Source: Methylobacterium pseudosasicola (GTDB taxonomy: Bacteria; Pseudomonadota; Alphaproteobacteria; Rhizobiales; Beijerinckiaceae). Taken from it: a stretch of 64,000 bases of DNA. Below are positions 26,304-35,085 of the stretch, one piece after another. Location of the stretch: positions 1 to 64,000 of the forward strand of contig NZ_FOTK01000006.1 of NCBI RefSeq assembly GCF_900114535.1. The letters are read 5' to 3'. Position 1 is the stretch's first letter; every line of letters starts with the position of its first letter. The position numbers and the translations under genes were made by a program. The notes beneath the pieces are model-generated. The model saw only the letters and a list, made by a program, of their open reading frames with translations, ran no database searches and was not told the origin of the DNA.

Positions 26304-28490
26304 TTACAAAAAGCTTTGCGGGTCGACATCGATCGCGACCTTGACGTTGCCGCGCACTTTCGGGCCGCGGGCGATCCAGGCGCGCAGATAGGCCTGCATG
26401 TCGACGTTGCGCTCGGTCTTCACCAGCAGCCGGAACCGGTAGCGGCCCCGGACCAGGGCAAGGGGCGCCTCGGCCGGTCCGAGCACCATCACGCCCTCGG
26501 GCGGGTCGGCGGCGCGGGCGAGCGCCTGGCCGTGGGCCTCCGCGACCTCCCGCTCGGCGGCCGAGACGATCAGGGCGGCGAGCCGCCCGAACGGTGGCAG
26601 GCCCGCCGCCTCCCGGGCCTGGATCTCCTCCTGGTAGAAGCGCTCGGCATCCCCGGACAGCAGCGAGGCGATCACCGGGTGTTCGGGCTGATAGGTCTGG
26701 ACCAGCGCCCGGCCGGGCTTGTCGCCGCGCCCGGCCCGGCCGGTGACCTGCTGGAGCAGCTGGAAGGTGCGCTCCGCCGCCCGGGGATCGCCCGAGGTCA
26801 GGCCGATATCCGCATCCAGCACCCCGACCAGGGTCAGGCTGGGGAAGTTATGGCCTTTGGCCACCAGCTGCGTGCCGATCACGAGGTCGCATTCCCCGGC
26901 CGCCACCGCCTCAAGTTCCTGCCGCAGCCGGTCGGCACCGCCCGGAAAATCGCTCGACAGGACGATGATGCGGCGGTCAGGGAACAGCCCGGCGGCCTCC
27001 TCGGCGATCCGCTCGACCCCGGGGCCGCAGGCCGTGAGGTTGTCGAAGGTGCCGCACTCGGTGCAGGCATCGGGCCGCCGCTCGGTATAGCCGCATTGGT
27101 GGCAGACGAGCGCCCGCCGGAACCGGTGCTCCACGAGCCAGGTCGAGCAGTTCTTGCACTGGTAGCGATGCCCGCAGGCCCGGCATAGGGTGAGCGGCGC
27201 GTAGCCCCGGCGGTTGAGGAACAGCAGCGCCTGCTCGCCACGCTCCAGGGTGTGCTTCACGGCGTTGACCAGCGGCGGGCTGAGGAAGCGGCCGCGCTCG
27301 GGCTGGTCCTTGCGCATGTCGATGGCGGCGATGTCGGGCAGGCGTCGGCCGCCGAAGCGCTCCGGCAACACCACGTGCCGGTAGCGCCCCCGCGCCGCGT
27401 TCACCCGGGTCTCGATCGACGGCGTCGCCGAGGCGAGCACCACCGGGCAGCCTTCCAGGCGCCCGCGCACCACCGCCATGTCGCGGGCGTGGTAGTGGAC
27501 GCCGTCCTCCTGCTTGTAGGCGGCCTCGTGCTCCTCATCGACCACGATCAGGCCGAGGTGGGCGAACGGCAGGAACAGGGCCGAGCGGGCGCCCACCACC
27601 ACCAGGGCCTCGCCGGCCGCCACGGCCGCCCGCAGGCGCTCCCGTCGCTTGCCACCGATGCCGGAATGCCAGGCCGCCGGCCGGACCCCGAAGCGCTGGG
27701 CGAAGCGGTCGAGGAACTGGGCCGTCAGGGCGATCTCGGGCATTAGGATCAGCGCCTGCCGGCCCGCCCGGATGCAGGCGGCCACCGCCTCGAAATACAC
27801 CTCGGTCTTGCCCGAGCCGGTGACCCCTTCGAGCAGGATCGGCCGATTGTCAGCCGCCTCGGCCTCGGGCTGTTGCCAGGGGAACGGCTCGACCAGTTCG
27901 GTCACCGCCTCGGCCTGGGCGGGGGAGAGCGGCGTCCGCGGGAAGTCGGGATCCGGCCGCGGGGCGACCGGCTCGGGCTCCACCGCGACGGTCTCCAGGA
28001 CGCCGTCGTCGATCAGGCCGTCTACCACCGAGAGCGAGACCCCGGCTTCCTTGGCGAGCGCGCTCTTGCCGCGCAGCTCCCGGTCCACCGCCACTGCCAG
28101 GACCTTGGCCCGAGCCGCGGTCGGCCGGGTCGGCTGCTTGTCGGTGAGGCGCACCGCCACCCGGGCGGTCTCGGCGGCGGCGGCCTCGTCGGGCAGGCGC
28201 AGCACCATGGCGAGCGCCGAGCCCTTCGGGGCCAGGGTGTAGCGGGCGATCCAGTCGACCAGGCTGCGCAGGGGCTCGGAGAGGGGCGCGTAGGGCAGGC
28301 GGCCGGTGACCGGGCGCAGGTTCGAGCCGCCCGGCGTCTCGGCCAGGCCCCAGACCACGCCCACGATCTCGCGGGGGCCGAGCGGGACCTGCACCACGTC
28401 GCCGACCGAAAGGTCGAGGGTGCCGGGCACGACGTAGCTGTAGGGCGCATCGAGCGCCAGCGGGATCAGGATCTCGGCGACAAAGGGCAT
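26304..28490 (-). CDS. priA: Primosomal helicase PriA
   Basis: 728 residues. Helicase motifs: Walker A GVTGSGKTE (about 220-228), DEEH (about 316-319), and motif VI QVTGRAGRGDKPG near 588. Between them lies the zinc region with CRACGHRYQCKNC and CHQCGYTERRPDACTECG, eight cysteines. The N-terminal DNA-binding domain starts IPLALDAPYSYVVP. PriA restarts stalled replication forks. It has the full family length and looks intact. Confidence 0.97.
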   Translation of the reverse strand: MPFVAEILIPLALDAPYSYVVPGTLDLSVGDVVQVPLGPREIVGVVWGLAETPGGSNLRPVTGRLPYAPLSEPLRSLVDWIARYTLAPKGSALAMVLRLPDEAAAAETARVAVRLTDKQPTRPTAARAKVLAVAVDRELRGKSALAKEAGVSLSVVDGLIDDGVLETVAVEPEPVAPRPDPDFPRTPLSPAQAEAVTELVEPFPWQQPEAEAADNRPILLEGVTGSGKTEVYFEAVAACIRAGRQALILMPEIALTAQFLDRFAQRFGVRPAAWHSGIGGKRRERLRAAVAAGEALVVVGARSALFLPFAHLGLIVVDEEHEAAYKQEDGVHYHARDMAVVRGRLEGCPVVLASATPSIETRVNAARGRYRHVVLPERFGGRRLPDIAAIDMRKDQPERGRFLSPPLVNAVKHTLERGEQALLFLNRRGYAPLTLCRACGHRYQCKNCSTWLVEHRFRRALVCHQCGYTERRPDACTECGTFDNLTACGPGVERIAEEAAGLFPDRRIIVLSSDFPGGADRLRQELEAVAAGECDLVIGTQLVAKGHNFPSLTLVGVLDADIGLTSGDPRAAERTFQLLQQVTGRAGRGDKPGRALVQTYQPEHPVIASLLSGDAERFYQEEIQAREAAGLPPFGRLAALIVSAAEREVAEAHGQALARAADPPEGVMVLGPAEAPLALVRGRYRFRLLVKTERNVDMQAYLRAWIARGPKVRGNVKVAIDVDPQSFL

Positions 28491-28555
28491 GCGGGGCGTA
28501 TCGGGCGGGTCCGTTCCGGGTCCGTACCACAGGGCCGGGAAAAGAACCCGCGGCT

Positions 28556-29722
28556 TCAGCGGTCACGCAGACCCGACACGACCGGCAGGGCGGCGAGGCT
28601 GAGCGCGGCCATCGCCCAGAAGGCCGAGGCGCCGAACGCCCCGTAGAGCGCGCCCGAGGCCAGGGTCGCGAGCACGCCGGACAGGCCCAGCGCTACGGTC
28701 CCGTAGAGCGCCAGTGCGGTCGCCCGGAGTTCCGGGGGTGTGGTGGCCTCGATCAGGCCGAGACAGGCGAGGTGCAGGAGGGCGAAGCTCAGCCCGTGCA
28801 GGGACTCCGCAGCGGCGACGAGGGGGATCGCGGTGGTGGAGGCGAGCACCGCCCAGCGCAGGGCACCGGCGCAGGCCGCCACCGCGATCCCGGCGGGCAG
28901 GCCGATCCGCGCCAGGAGCGGGGGACCGGCGAGCAGAAAGACCAGCACCTCGGCGGCCACCGATCCGGACCAGATCAGCCCGGCGGTGCCGGCCCCGATC
29001 CCGGCGCCGCGCCACAGGATCATGGCGAAACCGTCGTGAAGGGCATGGGCGCCGATCACCAGCGAACCCGCGAAGAGGATGCGACGGAAGCGCGGCAGCC
29101 GCAGCAACGCTGCGAAGTTTTGGCCCGGCCAACCATTGGCCTTCGCCGAACCGTCCCGGACCGGCAGCGCCAGGGCCGCCCCGGACGCGGCGATGAACAG
29201 GAGGCCGCTCGCCACCAGGGCGGCGGCCAGGCCGAACGCGCCGATCAGCCAGCCGGCGGCGCCGGTGGCGGCGATGAAGGCGGCCGAGCCGGCGCCCCGG
29301 ACCCAGCCGTACTGGAACACCGCGCCACCCCGGGCGGCGGCGAGCGCCAGGGCGTCGGCGAGGGGCGGCGGCGCGGCGGTCCCGGCGGCGTACAGGAGGG
29401 CCGGCCCGAGGAGCTGCCAGAAGCCCGCGCCGGGCAGGTGCGCCAGGACGGCAAGGCCGGCCAGCGCGACGCTCGCCGCCAGGACGGGGCGTCCGGCCCG
29501 GCGCCGGTCGGCGAAGGCACCGGCCAGAGGGCCGACCCCAAGCCTGAGTGCGCCAGCGACGGCGAGGAGGATGCCGATCTGGCCCGGACTGAGGCCGCGC
29601 GCCGCCAGGAAGCCCGGAAGAATTGGCGTTAGGAGGCCGTAGGCGCCGTAGAGGACGGCGTACAGGACCAGGAAGCGGGCCAGACCGCCCCGCCACCCGT
29701 CGCTGATCGCGCCCTCTCCCAT
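28556..29722 (-). CDS. MFS transporter, HcaT-like (MFS_1_like)
   Basis: 388 residues with about 11-12 membrane helices. It starts VLYAVLYGAYGLLTPILPGFLA and has the loop ADRRRAGRP after helix 2 (the MFS motif A region). The layout is close to the 3-phenylpropionate permease-like group (MFS_1_like). Substrate unknown. It lies 65 bp upstream of priA in the opposite reading order (same strand, after it), not obviously an operon. Confidence 0.8.
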   Translation of the reverse strand: MGEGAISDGWRGGLARFLVLYAVLYGAYGLLTPILPGFLAARGLSPGQIGILLAVAGALRLGVGPLAGAFADRRRAGRPVLAASVALAGLAVLAHLPGAGFWQLLGPALLYAAGTAAPPPLADALALAAARGGAVFQYGWVRGAGSAAFIAATGAAGWLIGAFGLAAALVASGLLFIAASGAALALPVRDGSAKANGWPGQNFAALLRLPRFRRILFAGSLVIGAHALHDGFAMILWRGAGIGAGTAGLIWSGSVAAEVLVFLLAGPPLLARIGLPAGIAVAACAGALRWAVLASTTAIPLVAAAESLHGLSFALLHLACLGLIEATTPPELRATALALYGTVALGLSGVLATLASGALYGAFGASAFWAMAALSLAALPVVSGLRDR

Positions 29723-29777
29723 GGAGAGCGCATAGCATCCGCACGCGTCCCTGTATCAGGAGCGCCGGGACAATCGC

Positions 29778-30035
29778 TCAGGAATTGCGGCGCACCGCGT
29801 AGCGGTAGCGGCGGCCCTGTTCGTCCAGAAGCTCGCTGTCGGAGCCTTCCTGCCAGACGACCTCGTCCTTCGGGCCCTTGGCGTTGGTCAAGGTCGCGCC
29901 GCGGACGATGTCGAGGCTCAGGCCGAAACCGTAATTGGTGGCGGTGGCGTCCGTGATCGCGGCCGAGATGTCGGCCTCGTCGGGCAGGCAGGCGAACAGG
30001 ACGCCGTCGGCAATCGCGAGCGTATAGGTTTGCAC
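29778..30035 (-). CDS. Small conserved protein, unknown
   Basis: 85 residues from a GTG with GGAG 7 bp before it; an upstream GTG at 30074 would add 13 residues but has no ribosome site. The sequence VLFACLPDEADISAAITDAT and later RYRYAVRRNS ends. No domain is recognised. A PhaR-like palindrome lies about 95 bp upstream. Confidence 0.55.
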   Translation of the reverse strand: MQTYTLAIADGVLFACLPDEADISAAITDATATNYGFGLSLDIVRGATLTNAKGPKDEVVWQEGSDSELLDEQGRRYRYAVRRNS

Positions 30036-30128
30036 GAATGGGCTCCGGAGATCGGGACGAGTGGGGGCCGGCACGCGAGCGCCCCAACCTAGGAGACCCG
30101 CTCGGGACGAGAAGCGCGTTCTCCGAAA

Positions 30129-30143
30129 TGCTGCATTGCAACA
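30129..30143. promoter_or_regulatory. PhaR-like palindrome, copy 2
   Basis: TGCTGCATTGCAACA differs by one base from the copy at 21261-21275. It is upstream of the small gene at 29778-30035 and downstream of the alpha/beta hydrolase. Confidence 0.4.
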
Positions 30144-30186
30144 TGGGGAGAGCGCGCCCTATCACAAGGTGCGGAGACCCGGGCTC

Positions 30187-31287
30187 TCAGCGGGCCAGAT
30201 GCGCGTCCAGGAACCGAGCCATCTCGCCGAACACCTCCTTGGTCTCCGGCGCATTCGGGGCGGCGAGGTACTGGGCGTGCGACATGCCCTCGAACAGCTG
30301 CAGATCCGCCTCGATCCCGGCGGCGCGCAACTTCCGATGGGTGCGTACCGTGTTCGACAGGAACAGGTCGCGGGTGCCGCTGATCAGGATCGCCGGGGGG
30401 AGGCCGGCGAAGTCGCCGTTGATCGGCGAAAGCTGCGGATCCTTCAGGTCGCGCCCGGCGGCGTAGAGCTTGGCGGCGGGGGTCAGGTAGCCGGAATAGC
30501 TCACCAGCACGTTGTCGAGCCACTCGTTGGTCCGGTACGTGTCGCCGGTCTCGGTCATGTCCGACCAGGGGGTGCCCAGCCCGATCGCGGCGGGCAGCGC
30601 CAGGCCCTCCTGCTTGGCGCGCAGCATCAGCGCCAGCGTCATGCCGCCGCCCGTGGAGGTGCCGAACACGCCCATGTTCTGCGGCTTCTGCATGCCGAGC
30701 ATCGCCTTCCAGACCGCGGTGGCGTCGTCCATGGCGGCGGGGTAGGGGGCGTCCGGCGGCATACGGTAATCCACCGAGACCACCTTGTAGCCGCCGAGCC
30801 CGGCCATCAGGATCGCCTCCAGGGTGCCCGCCTCGCCCGGGTTGTAGACGTAGCCGCCGCCGTGGATGTGCAGCAGCAGCCGGTTGCGGTTGGCCTCGGG
30901 GATCGTCCTGGGCTGGACCACGAACACCTTCACGCCGCCGATCACCGCGGCCTCGCTGGTGACGTTCAGTTTTTCGCGCAAAGCCGGCAGGGTGGCCGCG
31001 CCCGCCGCCGCCAGCCGATCGACCAAAGCCTTCCAACCGGCGGCATCCGGCGGGTTCGCGTTCCAGGCCGGCACCCGGTAGGGCGCCGCGACGGCATTGC
31101 GGAAATCCGGGCTGGTCGTGTCGGGCACGGGGATGACCCGGCCCGGCACCGTGCGGGGCCCGGGCGCGGCATTGGCCGCCCCGATCTCGGCTTCGAGTCG
31201 TCTGAAGTCTGGCTCGGGCGCCGCCTGCCCGAAGGCGGCATGCGTGCCGAACGCGATCATCAGCACAGCGGACAGGCTCAGGCGCAT
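30187..31287 (-). CDS. Secreted alpha/beta hydrolase (HSL-like esterase)
   Basis: 366 residues. A signal peptide (MRLSLSAVLMIAFGTHAAFG) is followed by the oxyanion-hole motif HIHGGGYVYN (about 149-158) and the nucleophile elbow GTSTGGG near 218-224, the GXSXG of hormone-sensitive lipase-type enzymes. The catalytic Asp/His region includes ISGTRDLFLS and SHAQYLA. Likely a periplasmic or secreted esterase for small esters. The ATG at 31287 fits the signal; the longer frame is probably not used. Confidence 0.82.
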   Translation of the reverse strand: MRLSLSAVLMIAFGTHAAFGQAAPEPDFRRLEAEIGAANAAPGPRTVPGRVIPVPDTTSPDFRNAVAAPYRVPAWNANPPDAAGWKALVDRLAAAGAATLPALREKLNVTSEAAVIGGVKVFVVQPRTIPEANRNRLLLHIHGGGYVYNPGEAGTLEAILMAGLGGYKVVSVDYRMPPDAPYPAAMDDATAVWKAMLGMQKPQNMGVFGTSTGGGMTLALMLRAKQEGLALPAAIGLGTPWSDMTETGDTYRTNEWLDNVLVSYSGYLTPAAKLYAAGRDLKDPQLSPINGDFAGLPPAILISGTRDLFLSNTVRTHRKLRAAGIEADLQLFEGMSHAQYLAAPNAPETKEVFGEMARFLDAHLAR

Positions 31288-31434
31288 CGGGTTTCCTCCA
31301 GCGAGCGACTTCTCGCGATGGCCCGTCGTTGCGGGCAGGGGGCGCTCGGCCGTCAGGGATACAGGGGGTGAGGGCAGGATGGGACCTGTTTTTCGTCCTA
31401 GGGTTCGAGCGTTGCACGAACCTTTGAACGCAGG

Positions 31435-31530
31435 ACCGTCATTGCGAGCGCAGCGAAGCAACCCAGTGATGCGCAACGTTCTAAGATCGCGCGTTGCCCT
31501 GGGTCGCTTCGCTGCGCTCGCAATGACGGT
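31435..31530. repeat. Palindromic element type A, copy 1 (96 bp)
   Basis: The arms are ACCGTCATTGCGAGCGCAGC and its complement GCTGCGCTCGCAATGACGGT; the centre is CCCAGTGATGCGCAACG-type and ends CCCTGGGTCGCTTCG. Other copies: 39041-39132, 40427-40522 and a truncated one at 53531-53600. It sits between the hydrolase and the APP1 gene. Confidence 0.85.
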
Positions 31531-31561
31531 GTGGGGGACAGCTCGCTCCCCCCAAAAAGAA

Positions 31562-32851
31562 TCACCCCGCCACGCGGGGCAGGGTGGACGGGTGTTCGGG
31601 CTCCACCACCACGGTGGCGGGCACGGTTCCGTCGCCGACCAGGGCGTCCGCCACGGCGTCGGGGGAGATCGCGGCCTCGGTGGTGGCCTCGCCCGGGGTT
31701 GCGGGCTCGGCGGTGATGCGGGCGGTCTCGCGGCGGGGGGCCGCCTCGGCGCCGGCATGCTCGTCAGCGACGCGGGCCACGGCTTCGGCGGCGATCAGGC
31801 CGATCCCGGCGGCGTGCTCGGCCATGGCGACGCTGTCGGCGGCCAGAACCAGGCTGGAGCCCGAGCGGGCCACGGCCCCGGCGAGCCGGACGATTTCTTC
31901 GACCCGGGCGGCGTCGTTGGAGACGTTGCGGATGTAGACGGCGAGCACTCGGCCGGGATGCTCCTCGACGATCTGGGCGTAGACCTCCGGGTCGTGCTGG
32001 CCGCTATCGCCGATCAGCACGAAGGGCAGGTCGCGGTAGAGGCTGAGCATGTGGCGGATCAGCGCCTGCTTGTGGTCGGTGGCCCGGCGCGGCAGCGGGT
32101 GCGTCCAAGACAGGCCCCATTCCCGCAGGAACAGCACAGGCCCAACCGGGATGCCGTGCCGCTGAAAGAACTCGGAGAGCATCTCGTAGAGGCCCCAGGG
32201 GGCGCGGGAGACATAGAGCATCGGGTTGCCCTCGGCCCCGCCGGCGCCCGCGTGCAGGGCGCGGTACAGAGCGGCGACGCCCGGGAACGCGACCCGGCTG
32301 TCGGCATCCTCGACGAACAGGCGCCAGAGCATCTTCAGCTTGTTGGCGACGCCAGTATGCATCACCGTGTCGTCGATATCGCTGATCACCACGCAGCGGC
32401 ACCCATTGGGTGGGATGAACACCGCCCCCTCGGCCTGGATCGGCGGCTCGTCCTCCAGGACGAGTTCCACCGGCTGCCAGGCCCCGGGGCGCCCGGGCAG
32501 CGCGCGCGGATGCAGGTGCAGGCGGAAATAGCCGTCGCGGTCGGTCTCGACGCGGGCCGCGTCGCCGCCGAACCGGGCCGTGATCGCGGCGCCGGCGACG
32601 GTGCGCCGGGCGATGCGGCGGCGCAGGTCGCGCCACTGCGCCCGTAGGGAATCCGGATCCTCCCCGGGGATGCCCGGGGATTGCCGAAACACCCGGCCGA
32701 TCAGAAAGATCTCGTCGCGGGAGCCGTAGCCGCGATAGGGCTCGACCACGAGGCCGCCGGGACTCGTGCCGCCACGCCCCTGGGCACGGCGAACCGGGCG
32801 TGTGAGGACCCGCAGCGCCTTGGTGGCGCCGCGGCGAACCCGGGAAGCCAT
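31562..32851 (-). CDS. APP1-family phosphatidate phosphatase (DUF2183)
   Basis: 429 residues. The DUF2183 catalytic region has VVISDIDDTVMHTG (about residues 149-162, DxDxT) and VLIGDSGQHDPEVYAQI near 279-295, as in yeast App1 and bacterial relatives. N-terminal part: RGYGSRDEIFLIGRVFRQ. Known relatives dephosphorylate phosphatidic acid with Mg. A Pro/Ala/Glu-rich tail follows. The ATG at 32851 matches the conserved start; the upstream frame is not conserved. Confidence 0.85.
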   Translation of the reverse strand: MASRVRRGATKALRVLTRPVRRAQGRGGTSPGGLVVEPYRGYGSRDEIFLIGRVFRQSPGIPGEDPDSLRAQWRDLRRRIARRTVAGAAITARFGGDAARVETDRDGYFRLHLHPRALPGRPGAWQPVELVLEDEPPIQAEGAVFIPPNGCRCVVISDIDDTVMHTGVANKLKMLWRLFVEDADSRVAFPGVAALYRALHAGAGGAEGNPMLYVSRAPWGLYEMLSEFFQRHGIPVGPVLFLREWGLSWTHPLPRRATDHKQALIRHMLSLYRDLPFVLIGDSGQHDPEVYAQIVEEHPGRVLAVYIRNVSNDAARVEEIVRLAGAVARSGSSLVLAADSVAMAEHAAGIGLIAAEAVARVADEHAGAEAAPRRETARITAEPATPGEATTEAAISPDAVADALVGDGTVPATVVVEPEHPSTLPRVAG

Positions 32852-32873
32852 GCCAGCTTTCTCCCGTCGGGGA

Positions 32874-33272
32874 TCAGGCCTGGGGCAGTTCGGGGCTGAG
32901 CCCCATGGCGTCGAGGCCCTCCTCCAGGAGGTCGCCCGCATCCGGCGCGCCGAGCAATTCCTTCACGGCGCCCTCGCCGGCGGCCTCACGCTCGCGGGCG
33001 AAGCGGACCGCGTCGCCCCATTCCTCCGGCTCCATGTCGCCGCGGCCGATATAGAACAGCGCCAGCAGTTCGGCCCGGGCATCGTCGTCGAGTCCGGCGA
33101 TGGCGCCGCGGACCTCGGATTCCGTGGCGTCGTCACCGCCCGACATCAGGACGTCGGTGGAGCCGTCGTCGATCGGGTTCGAGCCGGAATCCGGATCGGT
33201 GTTGCCCTCCTTCACCTCGACGGCGCGCAGCCGCAGAACGATGTCGGTGATGGTGTCGACGGCGATATCCAT
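32874..33272 (-). CDS. DUF3775 family protein
   Basis: 132 residues, acidic. ITDIVLRLRAVEVKEG and LDDDARAELLALFYIGRGDM match DUF3775, an alphaproteobacterial family of unknown role. It is 22 bp upstream of the APP1 gene on the same strand and probably cotranscribed. Confidence 0.85.
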   Translation of the reverse strand: MDIAVDTITDIVLRLRAVEVKEGNTDPDSGSNPIDDGSTDVLMSGGDDATESEVRGAIAGLDDDARAELLALFYIGRGDMEPEEWGDAVRFAREREAAGEGAVKELLGAPDAGDLLEEGLDAMGLSPELPQA

Positions 33273-33465
33273 GCGCTGGTCTCCGGAGGCTGACAGAAGC
33301 GGGCGCTCATGCCCTCAAGCGGCGACAACGGGCGAAGGCGCGCCGAGTTCGCTGCGCCCGATGAACCGGGCGGGGATGCGTGGTCCGCGCCACTTCCCGG
33401 CTGCACGACCGTAGGCTAGAGGCAGCCAGACCTTCCGAATAACCGGATCGACAGCGGCGATAGAC

Positions 33466-35025
33466 GTGACAACTTTTAACGCTGCCGGGACGACTCCTGC
33501 CGATACCATCGATCTTTTTTCACTTCGCTCCGACCAACCCCGGCGGGCTGCCGTGCGAGCGGCGACGCGGCTGGCGGTTTCGATCCTCGCGGCCGCCTTC
33601 GCGGCGCCATTCCCGGCCAAGGCCCGGGCCGCGGGCGCCGAAGCCAGCGCGCCGAGCTGCTACATCACCGGCGGCGGCGGGCTGGAGATCTGCCGCGACG
33701 GGGCCGAGGCCGAGGGCGTGCTGATCGCGCCGGCGCCCTGCGCGTTCGTGCGCGGCGTCCAGGTCTTTCGGCTGCCCCGGGCCGAGGCGCCGGGGCCCCT
33801 GCAGATGATCTTCCAGGGCCAGAGCCCGCTGCAGTCGCGCCGCCGGGACGAGCCCTGCCCGGAGCGGCGCGCCACAGACAGCCGCGACGGCGGGTCGCTG
33901 CGCACCGGCCGCAGCCCGGAGGCGCTGGCCACGACGCTGCCGCCTTCGGCCGACCGGTTCTGGGTCGATCTCCCGGAGGAGCGTGCGGCCAAGCGCGGCT
34001 CGTCCGAGCCGGCCCCGACCGTCGAGGGCATCGGCCCGCGGGACCCGATCGCGGTCTCGGGTCGCGACTGGGCCGGGGAAGCCTACAGCTACGTCTTCCT
34101 GCTCGGACAGGAGCGGGTCGGCGGCGAGCCGGATGACGACGCGCCGACCCGGCGGCGCGGTCGCCGGGCGGAGCGGGACGAGCCGGCGGCGCAGCCGGCC
34201 GACATCAGGCGCCGGGTGCAAATCGCGGCCCGGACCCTCGACTTCCAGACCTTCGAGATCCGCAGCCGCAGCCCGGACGGCTACGGCCTCGCCTGGACGC
34301 CGTTCACCCCCGGCGGGCGCGGCGCGCCGCCCAATCCCGCCCCGGTGGCCGACGAGGCCGGCAAGCCGATCGCCTCCGCCTGCCCGGCGCCGGCCTTCGA
34401 GACCCACGGGCTGGCCGGCTCGATCAGCATCGTCGACCGGACCTATCACTACGTCTACACCGACGTGCTGCCCGAGGATTGCGGCCTCCCGCCCGAGAAG
34501 CGGCGGACCGCGCTCTACCTGCGCACCGCCAAGGATCTGTCGGCCGCAAAAGTCTGGTCGGCGGCGAAAAAACTCGCCGGGCCGTTGCCGCCGGGCAGCG
34601 TGGTCCGGGTGGCGCGGGCCAAGGGCATGCAGCGCTGGGCAGTGTCCTATACCTGCCAGCGGCCGGCCAACGCCCCGGGCGGCCCCGTGGCCGATATCTG
34701 CCTGCAATACACCCCCGACCTGAACCTCGACGGGATCGGGGCGCTCACCCTCTACGCCGACCCGGTGGAGGCCGGCCGCTCACCATCTTATCTCGGGCTG
34801 CGCTCAGGGGGCGACGGCAGCGGGCGTTACGACCGCAGCGCGCATTTCTGGATGACCGACGCGCAGGGCAATCTCGACACCCCGGCGGTCTATCCAGGCA
34901 AGGCCGGGTTCCTGACCTGGCTCGACCGGCTGGCCCCTTCGGCCTCCGGACGCGACGCGTCGAGCCTTTACGGCCGGCCGGTCTATTGGGCGACGTGGAC
35001 GGTGCGTCGGATCGGCGCGCAATAA
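33466..35025 (+). CDS. Secreted protein of unknown function
   Basis: 519 residues from a GTG at 33466; a GTG at 33553 would put the signal peptide (VRAATRLAVSILAAAFAAPF) at the N-terminus and is equally plausible. The mature part is rich in charged and aromatic residues, with the segment FYTRTAKDLSA-like and repeated YLGLRSGGDG; no catalytic motif is recognised. A putative cell-surface or periplasmic role, nothing more can be said. Confidence 0.6.
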   Translation: MTTFNAAGTTPADTIDLFSLRSDQPRRAAVRAATRLAVSILAAAFAAPFPAKARAAGAEASAPSCYITGGGGLEICRDGAEAEGVLIAPAPCAFVRGVQVFRLPRAEAPGPLQMIFQGQSPLQSRRRDEPCPERRATDSRDGGSLRTGRSPEALATTLPPSADRFWVDLPEERAAKRGSSEPAPTVEGIGPRDPIAVSGRDWAGEAYSYVFLLGQERVGGEPDDDAPTRRRGRRAERDEPAAQPADIRRRVQIAARTLDFQTFEIRSRSPDGYGLAWTPFTPGGRGAPPNPAPVADEAGKPIASACPAPAFETHGLAGSISIVDRTYHYVYTDVLPEDCGLPPEKRRTALYLRTAKDLSAAKVWSAAKKLAGPLPPGSVVRVARAKGMQRWAVSYTCQRPANAPGGPVADICLQYTPDLNLDGIGALTLYADPVEAGRSPSYLGLRSGGDGSGRYDRSAHFWMTDAQGNLDTPAVYPGKAGFLTWLDRLAPSASGRDASSLYGRPVYWATWTVRRIGAQ

Positions 35026-35085
35026 GCCGCGCGAGGCGCTATATGGGCGGCCTTCCCGCCGCACGAGTCGTGCCTCTTGGAACCG

